From: Paulinella micropora
Lineage: Eukaryota > Cercozoa > Imbricatea > Euglyphida
Assembly (NCBI GenBank): GCA_009731375.1
Contig: BJOX01000137.1
Coordinates: 799,174-821,591, forward strand
DNA: 22,418 nt
Reading direction: 5' to 3'
The number at the start of each line of letters is the position of its first letter. The stretch's first letter is position 1. The position numbers and the translations under genes are program-made. Positions 14,708 through 22,418 of this stretch are shown here, one piece after another. Below the pieces are notes generated by a model. The model worked only from the letters and a program-made list of their open reading frames with translations, was not told the DNA's origin and made no database searches.

Positions 14708-17700
14708 ATGGCCAGCGACATTGGCCGTCTACTACTCTCAATGGATTACAAATACGCGAAGCACGGAGCTACCACTGTGGCCCTTATGGGACAAGGTAGA
14801 ATCGCCGAAGACCTGGACAATCCCCGTGGGAATGCCTCTTCGACGGGCTCTGGCCCGATGTCCCAGGATGGGAGGATGAGGGCTCGCGTATATGACGGAA
14901 TTCCTGAACCACGTGGAGAGGCTATCTTAGCTGCGCCTCATCCTTCCTCCCCAAACCTGGCACACGGGTCGGCGCTTCAACATAAGGCGAGCGGCGCTAT
15001 ATGGCAGATGGCACCGCCGCCTCGACGGTACCGGCGGGTAGATCGGTACGACAAGGACGGGCGTAATCTGATTGTCTGGGGGCTCTCAGAACGCGCCAAT
15101 CTACAGGAGATCGCCTCCAAAATGAGCGGTCTTGGTCTGGTGGTCCCGGTAATGGAGTGGCAAGGCCAGCGAATGTCTCGTCACCTGGAGCTGGTCTACG
15201 AGGACGATGACAGCAGGCAGACGGCGTTGCAGCAACTCAAACATCTCAAATTCTTCGGCAGAGGGGTCAATGTGGCCCTTGGGCGCAGGTTCAGGGACAG
15301 GGAACGTGTCCGAAGGCTTATTCGCATCCATCTGCGTGGGGAAGCGGCGGTCCGGAAGGAGGAAGCTGCGACGGGATATCGCGTCTTGCCTCTGCATGAA
15401 GAATGTGTCGATGATGTGCAGGTGGTGTCTTCGGAATTGGCTGCCGATGCACCTAAGTGTGTGTCTGAGTGTGCTGATGTGCATGTGGTGCCCCTGCATT
15501 CGGCGGCCAGTGCAGTGGGGGACCAACCTGCGCAAGCACCTGCAGAGGGGGGCAGCACGAGGGCGGAAGCCAAGCGCGGCCGTCGGGTCCGGAAACGAGC
15601 CAAGAAGCACCGCTCCAAGCAGTTCGATACCGGCTTCAAGCTACTCGTCGCGAGTCACAACTGGCAGGGTAAAACGGGATACGACAACGTAGGCACGGCG
15701 GAATGGGCATCATTCTACAAGCACGAGGGCTGGCTAGTCATCGGGGCTCAGGAGCACCGCATGGGCAAGAAGCAACTTTCCAAATGCAGCCTGGATGGAT
15801 TCCGGATTTTTGGAAAACCTGCGGAGGTCAGCGAGAAAAATCGCTGCAAGGGTGGGGTTCTATTCGCGGTGGCTAACTTCCTTGGTCCGTATTGCAACCT
15901 GGTGTCAGCCCCCGTCGACCACCGGCAGCAAGTGTGGCTGCGTATCGCCTCGGGTGTTACCGGCGCTCAGGATATCTATGTGGGCAACGGCTACTTTCCC
16001 CAGGAAACGCAGGAAGAAGAGTCGTCAGAGGCGTATGCGGCCTGGCAGGCAGCTATAGCTTTTTTTGGAGCCAAAGGTCTTGTGGTCACGGTGGCGGATG
16101 CCAACGCGAAGCTCGGGCCGGCATGCAGCCGAAAAGAGGAGGGCATCGTCGGTCAGCACGGGGCAGGTCGATGATAAGGAGCACCGGTACGTTCGGAGAA
16201 CGGCAAGAGACTCGCGGCTGTCCTCGTCGCTACGGGCCTGCGAAATCTGAGCGGCTTCTCGTGCCCAGTGGAAGGGTCCTACTGGTGGTCCCGGCGTGAG
16301 CAGCGCGGCATGGGCACAGGCAAGCACCTCCTCGATTACATCTGCGCGTCGCCTGGCTTGGCATCTGGAGCAAAGTTCGGAGTATGCGAAGATGATCTTG
16401 ATACGGACCACAAGGCAGTATGGGCCGAACTGACGTGGAGCGGCCAGCGCCGGCCAAAGCGGGCTGCGAAACCTTACAGGTCCTTTCGTGTTGATAAGCT
16501 TATTGGTGCTGGTGTCTCGGGTAATGATCACGCTGCGAAGCAAGCGCTGGATTATCTACGCGACAAGTTCGATGACGTATTCCAGCATTGCCTACAGAAG
16601 CTTGGAGTGCATCAGCTGCCTGAGCTTGACCTATCGGGTGGTGCCGACAGCCAACGGGTGGTAGATGACGTCACCGAGCGAGTGGCGCAGTCCTTCCGAA
16701 TGGCGGCGCACCGGGTCCTTGGCTCCAGATGTATACGACCCCGTTTCACCAACAATTGGTTCGACGGGGAGCTAAAGGAGCTCATTCAGCAGCGCCGGGA
16801 GGCCTACGCAGCATACAGGAGGGATGAATCGAATGCGGAAGCCCGTCTGAATTGGCTACGGCTCCGCAAGCAAATTCGGAAGGCAACTCGGGCCAAGAAG
16901 TCCGCCTCCTTCAAGCAAGTGCAGGAAGAAGCGGTCAAATGTCAACGCGAGCAATCCTCAAAGCGCTTTTGGCTACTCGCGAAGCGGCTTGGCGGGGCAC
17001 GCAGAACGAAGGTCTCCGCGCCGGTGCAAAGGGAGGATGGCTCACTGGCGTGTACGCTGCCGGAAAAGGTCGCTCGGTGGGAGGAATTTCGGAAAAATTC
17101 GGTGAAGCCACGGGAAAATCCGGCAAGTGCGGCTGTTGTGGTGGAGTGCTGTGCAGAAGCAGGCTCGCTGGAGTGGGAGGAAGCCGAAGCTAAGCGGCAG
17201 TTCCACTGGAACGATCGCTTCAGAGATGAGGTGGCCCGGGCTATGAAGGAGCACGAAGTAGGTGAAGACACTTGCGAAGAGCTGGACAAGCCGTTCACGC
17301 AAGAGGAGGTCCTTGCAAGGCAACGTGCCCTGAATAACCACAAAGCTTGTGGCGAGGACAAAGTGAAGAACGAGATGCTCAAGTATGGCGGCGCCTACAT
17401 CAATGGCTACTTAACGCAGTACTTCAACTGGATTCGAGAAGCCGAGAGGACTCCAAAAGCTTGGGGCAAGGGAATCATCGTCAATATCCCCAAGGGTGGG
17501 GATCCTACGGATCCTGACAACTGGAGGGATATCTCGATTATTAGTTGCCTTGGTAAGCTGTATCTGTCCTTATTAGCTACTCGTCTAACGCTCTTCGTGG
17601 ATGGCCCGGATAAGCTACGTCCAGAGCAGGGAGGCTTCCGCCCGGGGCGTCGCACTACGGATCAGGTCTTTACCCTTTGGCAGAGGTTGAAGGGGCGTCA

Positions 17701-17986
17701 GCAGCAGAAGCGGGAGTCGTATGTCCTGTTCGTCGATCTACGCAAGGCTTTCCCGTCTGTTTGGAGAGATGGCCTATTTGAGAGGCTCTGGAAGCTGGGT
17801 GTAAGGGGCAAGTTCTGGCGCACGCTACGCAGGTGCTACGAGCAGACTTCGTCGCAAGTGCTAGTTGATGGAGCACTCACCCCCGAAGTACTGGAGGGTG
17901 TAGGCGTCCAACAGGGGTCCCCTCTCTCTCCCACACTCTTCAACGTCTTTATGGATGAGCTGTGTGATCAGCATTCACAACACTAG
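14085..17986 (+). mobile_element. Non-LTR retrotransposon (LINE), 3'-truncated copy
   Basis: One reading frame encodes an ORF1-like domain, an APE-type endonuclease and the first motifs of a LINE reverse transcriptase. The sequence stops within the reverse transcriptase, before the YxDD motif, and the 3' UTR and tail are missing. Loss of the 3' end is unusual, since LINE copies are normally 5'-truncated by incomplete reverse transcription; a later deletion or rearrangement is more likely. The 5' limit is a guess from composition. Confidence 0.85.
14708..17986 (+). pseudogene. LINE polyprotein: ORF1-like domain, APE endonuclease, partial reverse transcriptase
   Basis: It starts at ATG 14708; an in-frame TAA at 14690 excludes extension. 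Parts in order: a region with NLIVWGLSER and an RRM-like stretch ending in a basic helix (15060-15330); a Cys/His-poor linker with RGRRVRKRAKKH; then the endonuclease with SHNW near 15654, QEHR (Glu at 15751), KGGVLFAV, ADANAK (Asp at 16097) and TDHKAVW (Asp-His at 16406). Two adjacent in-frame stops, TGA TAA at 16172-16177, cut the endonuclease; the same frame resumes at once and stays open to 17986. The reverse transcriptase shows PKAWGKGIIVNIPKGG, EQGGFRPGRRTTDQ, FVDLRKAF (catalytic Asp at 17735) and VQQGSPLSPTLFN, then ends. Lacking YxDD, it cannot be active. Confidence 0.85.
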
Positions 17987-18176
17987 TAGTCGTCGACATC
18001 AGGGCTTGTATAAACTCCTCGTAACTTCGCTTGCCCGCGATTTGGTCCATGTTAGATGCTGATGAAAAAAGGCCTGTTTTACAAACAAAGAAAACCAAGG
18101 GCGTGAGGATGCAAGACGTGCAGAAGAATTTATATTATCGATTTACAACACCTAAATCCATGCAATTCGTTGTGTG
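17987..18176. other. Short unique stretch beyond the LINE break
   Basis: About 190 bases. On the minus strand a 33-codon frame (18050 to 17949) starts MDQIAGKRSYEEF and is preceded by a pyrimidine-rich stretch ending AACAG, like a 3' splice site. It overlaps the LINE end, so at most about 25 codons are independent. Not called as a gene. Confidence 0.35.
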
Positions 18177-18710
18177 TGCACACATGCAAGACTGTACACA
18201 CACACACAAACCCACCGCACTTTCCCTCTGCACGCAAGATCTAGAACGGAACACACACACACACACACAACTCAGGCATTTCTTTTTTGCACACAGTGTC
18301 ACACACACACGCAAGACCACACACACAATCCATACGGCCAGCCTGCACACACGCAAGACTGTACACACACACAACCCACCGCACTTTCCCTCTGCACGCA
18401 AGATCTACAACGAATGAACACACACACACACACACACACACACAACTCAGGCATTTCTTTTTTGCACACAGTGTCACACACACGCGCAAGACTGTACACA
18501 CACAATCCATACGGCCAGCCTGCACACATGCAAGAATGAATGCACACACACAACCCACCGCACTTTCCCTCTTCACGCAAGATCTAGAACGAATGAACAC
18601 ACACACACACACACACACCGACACAACCCATGCATTTCTTTTTTGCACACAGTGTCACACACACACACGCGAGACTGTACACACACACAATCCATACGGC
18701 CTGCTTGAAA
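18177..18710 (+). repeat. CA-rich minisatellite, three copies of ~165-180 bp
   Basis: Each copy contains CCCACCGCACTTTCCCTC, CACGCAAGATCTA, a CA run, GGCATTTCTTTTTTGCACAC, AGTGTCACACAC, CAAGAC and CAATCCATACGGCC. The first landmark recurs at 18211, 18375 and 18554, spacings of 164 and 179, differing mainly in CA-run length. The last copy ends near CATACGGCCTGCTTG. Confidence 0.9.
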
Positions 18711-18796
18711 AGCAAGACATGCGCATACCAAAAAGGGTTCTTGGTTCTGTCACTTAACAGTAAAAGCTCAAGCAAACACTTAAAAAAACGGCCCGG

Positions 18797-18842
18797 CCCC
18801 CCCCCCCCGCCAAAACCGAAAACCATGTGGTTTTCGGTTTTG
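18797..18842. repeat. C12 run followed by a perfect 15-bp hairpin
   Basis: Twelve C at 18797-18808, then arms CAAAACCGAAAACCA (18811-18825) and TGGTTTTCGGTTTTG (18828-18842) around a 2-base centre TG. The pairing is perfect. There is no T run placed as in a bacterial terminator, and the setting is eukaryotic. Confidence 0.9.
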
Positions 18843-18878
18843 TTGGGACTTATAGAACTATGCAGTTCTCGCCATCGC

Positions 18879-18953
18879 AATGGTGCCAACACTGGGTTTG
18901 CGCATTGGTGCCGACATTGGGTTTGCGCAATGGTGCCAACATTGGGTTTGCGC
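18879..18953 (+). repeat. Three tandem 25-bp repeats
   Basis: The unit begins AATGGTGCCAACATT and ends GGGTTTGCGC. Copies at 18879, 18904 and 18929 differ at one to three positions. A degraded part-copy and an inverted echo (CATGATGCCAACATT) follow to about 18990. Confidence 0.9.
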
Positions 18954-19044
18954 AGTACATTGGGTTTTGCACCATGATGCCAACATTCCGAATCTTTTTG
19001 CAGCCCCCTTGGAGTGTTGGTCCGCAGTTTTGTGTGTACAGTCC

Positions 19045-19734
19045 TCGTGTGTGTGTGTGTGTGTGAGTGTGTATCGTCGTGTGTATGTGTGTTTGTTTGT
19101 GTGTGTGTGTGTGTGTATCGTCGTGTGTGTGTGTGTGTGTGTTTGCGGGCGTGTGTGCGTGTGTGTTTGTGTGTGTGTGTTTGTGTTTGTGTTTGTGTGT
19201 GTGTTTGCGGGCGTGTGTGTTTGTGTTTGTGTGTGTGTGTGTTTGTGTGTTTGTGTGTTTGTGTTTGTGTTTGTGTGTGTTTGTGTGTGTGTGTGTGTTT
19301 GTGTGTGCGTGTGCGTTTGTGTTTGTGTGTGTGTGTGTGTTTGTGTGTGTGTGTTTGTGTTTGTGTGTGTGTGTGTNNNNNNNNNNGTGTGTGTGTGTGT
19401 GTTTGTGTGTGTGTGTTTGTGTTTGTGTTTGTGTGTGTTTGTTTGTGCGTGTGTGTTTGTGTTTGTGTGTGTGCGTGTGTGTGTTTGTGTGTTTGTGTGT
19501 GCGTGTGTGTTTGTGTTTGTGTGTGTGTTTGTGTTTGTGTGTGTGTGTGTGTTTGTGTGTGTGTGTATTTGTGTTTGTGTGTGTGTGTGTTTGTGTGTGC
19601 GTGTGTGTTTGTGTCTGTGTGTGTGTGTTTGTGTGTCTGTGTTTGTGTTTGTGTTTGCGTGTGTGTGTGTGTGTGTGTGTGTTTGTGTGTTTGTGTTTGT
19701 TTGTGTGTTTGTTTGTAAGTGTTTGTTTGTATGT

Positions 19735-19773
<39 letters not shown>

Positions 19774-19965
19774 TGTGTGCGTGTGTGTTGGTGTGTTTGC
19801 GTGTTTGTGTGTATGTGTGTGTTTGTGCGTGTGTGTGTGTGTTTGTGTGTGTATGTGTGCGCGTGTATTGTCGTGCGTGTATTGTCGTGTGTACAGAGCT
19901 GTTGTTGGTGTGTGTTGCTGTGTGTGTACAGACCTTTTGTACGTGTGTGTGTATCGTCGTGTGCA
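19045..19965 (+). repeat. GT/TTTG microsatellite tract, ~0.9 kb
   Basis: Nearly continuous (GT)n with frequent TTTG, GCGGGCG and GTAT interruptions. The motif TATCGTCGTGTG (or TATTGTCGTG) occurs near both ends (19073, 19117, 19866, 19951). The long Cys-Val frames on + and Thr-His frames on - are artefacts. Alternating purine-pyrimidine DNA of this kind favours Z-form. Confidence 0.95.
19377..19386. other. Assembly gap (10 N) in the GT tract
   Basis: Ten N within the GT run; the tract's true length is unknown. Confidence 0.99.
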
Positions 19966-20360
19966 TAGTCGTTGTGCCTCAACAATGGCCAGCTGCTGTT
20001 TTTTTTTTCTTTTTTTTTTGCCGGACGAAGATATCGGCTCCCCCTGACACCACTCTTAGCACAAAAAGTAAAATCTATCGTATTAAATTACAAACTTCTA
20101 GACCAAATCACTTGCGTACCGGGCACATTAAGTTTACCAGAATGTTTCTTTTCTCTTTTGGTCACTGTTTGTTTCAGACCAACAAAACTTTTAACAAAGA
20201 AAAAGAGCGAGTTGTCTTGACTTTTGAACATAACCTGTCCCGTTCGACCTGACCTTCTCTACGAAACTCGCGTCAGAACCAAGCGCAACGAAATAGCTGG
20301 GGGAGAAACTGGCCACCCGCGAAAGAAAAGCGCGGACGTGCACAGGATCGAGGTCTGGTG

Positions 20361-20396
<36 letters not shown>

Positions 20397-20550
20397 CACC
20401 AAAGAAAAGGGAGGGAGTGCTAATTTGCGTCCGTCCAGCCCCCTATCTCTCTCTTCAATTCTCTTTTTTTTTTGTTGTTGGGTCTTTTTCACCCTGACCG
20501 CTCAGCCCTCCCCCTCATTGATTTCCAGTGGCCTTCGGGCATGCGCAGCT
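19966..20550. other. Intergenic stretch, no gene seen
   Basis: Mixed-composition DNA with T-rich runs and a (GA)n tract at 20365-20394. A plus-strand frame starting at 20224 runs through here, but it crosses the GA run and lies antisense to the better minus-strand coding region, so I reject it. No obvious polyadenylation signal for the minus-strand locus was found. Confidence 0.5.
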
Positions 20551-21296
20551 TCAGAGTATTTCTCCGATAAAATACTTGCCGAACGGGTGATCATCCGCGG
20601 TGGTCTGAGCTGCTGGTGCCTCGAAATCACTGCGGGCCCTCTTGTGCAGGTTCTCCGGTGCCGCGCTCATGAGCGAGGCCGCCGCGTGGCGCTCTGCCGA
20701 AACGAGCTTCTGCTGCAGATCCGACTTGGCTGGTACTGGGTGGAGCAGTTCGGCAATGTCAGAGAGCGAGTCCGGTTTCCATCGCAAGTGGGTCAACGCC
20801 GCGCTAGCGGCCTTTACGCACACTGCCGCCAGCTCGGGGGTGGACGTAAGACAGGGTGGCTGGGACAGTATCAGGCGCGCGCTGGCGGCACAGAAAACCG
20901 CCCCGGCGCAGGCAGTGACGCCTGCTTTTCAGCGTTCATAGCCTTGCGCTGCTCCTCGCTCAGAAACAGGCCGTAGAAGTTAGCCATATCATCCGAAGCC
21001 TCCTCGGCGCAACGTGCAATACGCTCCCGCTGCGCGTCCTTCAGTCCGGCTATCTCGCTGCACATGGAGTCAACCAGGCTCTGTACCGCTCCCGTTATCT
21101 TTGTTCTCTGGCCCTCGTCGGCGATGCGCGAGATCTGCTGCGAGGCCGCCGCAATCAAGTGCATCAAGGGCTGTTTGCCGTCGAGCTGTGTTGGCTCTGC
21201 GTCAGCGGGACGAGGCTCCGTAGGAGCCTGCTCGATGACTACCTGCGGGGTTGGCACGGTGGCAGGGGTCAGCCTAGTTTCTGCAGTAGTTTCCAT
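20551..21296 (-). pseudogene. Possible capsid scaffold-like protein, frame broken
   Basis: From an ATG at 21294-21296 the minus strand encodes a Thr/Pro/Glu-rich start (METTAETRLTPATVP), then a strongly helical, charged stretch (SQQISRIADEGQRTK, SMCSEIAGLKDAQRER, LSEEQRKAMNAEKQ) that suggests a coiled coil. This frame stops at 20871-20873. A second frame, open from about 20900 to the stop at 20551, carries on with a basic segment (LHKRARSDFEAPAAQ) and a short hydrophobic tail ending GKYFIGEIL. One frameshift near 20880-20900 would explain the break. Helical charged middle plus short C-terminal tail, directly downstream of a protease-like gene, is the plan of tailed-phage and herpes-type scaffold proteins. 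No family signature confirms it; a host coiled-coil gene is possible. Confidence 0.35.
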
Positions 21297-21600
21297 CACG
21301 GTCCGGTTGCTGTGTAAGGAATAGGTTTTTATGGCTAGCAAGTCCAGCGCTTGTTTGGGTATAGATTTCCAAAGAGATTCCGAATTAGGACGCCCCCCGT
21401 GCAACGCCAAGCGAGGCCCTGAAATGGGCGGGGCGGGGCGGGAGTGCAAGCCTGACCAATAGCCCCGCCCCCCGAACGCCGTGCATTCTTTCGTGCGCCC
21501 CTTCCCCCCCGCTCTTCTTTCCCCCTCGTGTTTGTAGCGGGGGCGCACAAAAAATGCCCCAAGGCTTGCGGGCGGGGTTGAATGCGACTAAGAGGCTGTC
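21297..21600. other. GC-rich spacer between the two minus-strand genes
   Basis: C/G-rich low-complexity DNA (GGGCGGGGCGGGG near 21427, CCCCTTCCCCCCC near 21499). On the minus strand CATAAAAACC (complement of 21324-21333) sits about 30 bases before the downstream ATG and could be a TATA-like element. That is weak evidence. Confidence 0.4.
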
Positions 21601-22290
21601 CCAGCCCCCGCCGGCGGCGTGCGAGGCGCGGTTTAGGTAATTTTCCTTATAAGCCAGACGGCTCAGGTCCGCGGTCTGGTGGGGCAGATTAACGTCCCAG
21701 CTAGTGGTGACCGGTTCCATGTACACGAAGCAGTTCTCGGGCGCCAGCGCGCACTCGCCCAGGAAATACGTGCCCGGGCGGGCCCCGCACTTGCAGTACG
21801 AATTTTCTAGCACCCAGGCCTGGTTGGTTACGATGTTGCGCACGTGCTAGATGCTGGCGCCGCACGCTCATGATCCCCTCCTCATTGTCGTACGGGTACG
21901 TGTACATGACAGTGATCTCGCTTGCGCACCATACCTGGTGGCGGCAACGTAGCCCCAGCTCTGAATCTTTTCGCTGTTAGCCAGGCAAGGGTCGTGTGAG
22001 TTATCCATGTGTTCGTAAAAGCAGGGCCTGCCTATCATAGCCTCGGCAATGATGGCCAGTTCTTGGTCCGAAAGCTGCAGGCTGTAGTGCTCGCGTGCCT
22101 CGGGGTGGCCATTGTGACGCTTTTCTTCTAGAATGTCGTGCCTTAGAGCGTTTTCGTAAAGGCAATGTTCAAAGACCCAGACCGCGCCGGCAGCGTCTAG
22201 CGGGACGGGTGGTTCAGCACCAAAGAAAACGCAGCGCGAGGGGTCCGTCTGCTCGCCTCGTGTCCTAATGTCACGCTTCCTTTGCTGCAT
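21601..22290 (-). pseudogene. Possible capsid maturation protease-like gene, interrupted
   Basis: I take the ATG at 22288-22290, not the more upstream one, because the first 38 codons of the longer frame are Cys/Val repeats from CA-rich DNA. The key segment is SDQELAIIAEAMIGRPCFYE followed by HMD and, after 15 or so residues, SWGYVAATRYG. Helix, then G-x-P-x-x-x-x-H, then G-x-V resembles the His-containing core of viral prohead/assemblin proteases, which cut the scaffold during capsid maturation. The frame meets TGA at 21868-21870 and TAG at about 21847, then reopens in the same frame with protein-like sequence (SYCKCGARPGTYFLGE) to about 21600. Between the stops a neighbouring frame looks more protein-like, so two offsetting frameshifts are likelier than two nonsense changes. 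The catalytic serine cannot be assigned. Similarity is by eye only. Confidence 0.35.
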
Positions 22291-22418
22291 GGCCTGAGCC
22301 GCACCAAAACAAAAACAAACACACACACAACACGCCACACCCACGCATACACACACACACCAAAACAAAACGCGGGGGAGGAAAGGAGGGAGGGGCACAA
22401 ACAAAAAAAAGAACAGAA
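22291..22418. other. A/C-rich upstream flank of the protease-like gene
   Basis: CA and AAAC repeats (22312-22368) then purine-rich DNA to the window end. It would hold the promoter of the minus-strand gene, but no clear core element is visible. Confidence 0.4.

Noticed and set aside
14281-14741. Overlapping minus-strand frames of 67-112 codons upstream of the LINE ORF
   Set aside because: GC-rich shadow frames in mutually overlapping registers, with no motif.
16025-16543. 172-codon minus-strand frame inside the LINE
   Set aside because: Antisense to recognised endonuclease motifs.
17949-18050. 33-codon minus-strand ORF with an upstream 3' splice-like signal
   Set aside because: Too short, and its end overlaps LINE sequence; only about 25 codons are independent.
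18811-18842. Bacterial-type intrinsic terminator
   Set aside because: The stem is A/T-rich with a two-base centre and no downstream T run, and the context is eukaryotic.
18584-20047. Frames of 230-460 codons of Cys-Val or Thr-His across the GT tract
   Set aside because: Alternating dinucleotide DNA with an assembly gap in the middle; no non-repeat coding sequence.
20224-20976. 250-codon plus-strand frame
   Set aside because: It passes through a GA run and lies antisense to the helical, protein-like minus-strand frames; its own translation has no domain-like character.

Overview
This is a eukaryotic, repeat-dominated window. It contains an LTR retrotransposon, a non-LTR retrotransposon, a tRNA-derived SINE, splice-like signals, and very large amounts of simple-sequence and minisatellite DNA. 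There are no bacterial operons, Shine-Dalgarno-led genes or CRISPR arrays. I cannot name the species: a microsatellite-rich protist or a marine invertebrate would both fit. Two runs of ten N (13806-13815 and 19377-19386) mark assembly gaps inside low-complexity DNA, so lengths around them are unreliable.

Layout. 1-207: 3' end of an open frame with a Gly/Arg-rich stretch, 22 glutamates and a basic tail, possibly the last visible exon of a host gene. 208-640: AT-rich, nothing recognised. 640-1180: a SINE between ATT runs, then a duplicated TTAC-rich block. 1185-3484: three arrays of roughly 20-bp palindromic units, separated by a possible minus-strand exon (1734-2018) and by a large inverted repeat with trinucleotide runs (2421-2981). 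3520-3769: a 9-bp purine satellite. 3770-11757: a nearly complete Ty1/copia element with about 98% identical LTRs inserted into that purine satellite. 11759-12235: more purine and CAAC/CGAC repeats. 12540-13950: the fourth and largest palindromic array, part of which has a 190-bp higher-order period. 14085-17986: a LINE with an endonuclease and the first half of a reverse transcriptase, broken by two adjacent stops and lacking its 3' end. 18177-19965: CA-rich minisatellite, a perfect hairpin, three 25-bp repeats and a 0.9-kb GT tract. 20551-22290, minus strand: a GC-rich, interrupted coding region that I read tentatively as a capsid maturation protease followed by its scaffold protein, which would make it a decayed endogenous viral element.

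How the parts relate. The copia element carries Gag and protease in one frame and integrase, reverse transcriptase and RNase H in the -1 frame. A GGGG run directly at the first stop could join them. It also has a primer-binding site resembling the anticodon arm of initiator tRNA and a small extra ORF before the 3' LTR. The SINE's ATT tail implies a partner LINE with a similar 3' end; the LINE seen here has lost its 3' end, so no pairing can be made. The palindromic arrays and the purine tracts keep one strand orientation from about 1 kb to 14 kb, which is the most unusual non-coding pattern in the window. The virus-like locus at the right end is the most interesting coding content, but it rests on motif-level reading alone.
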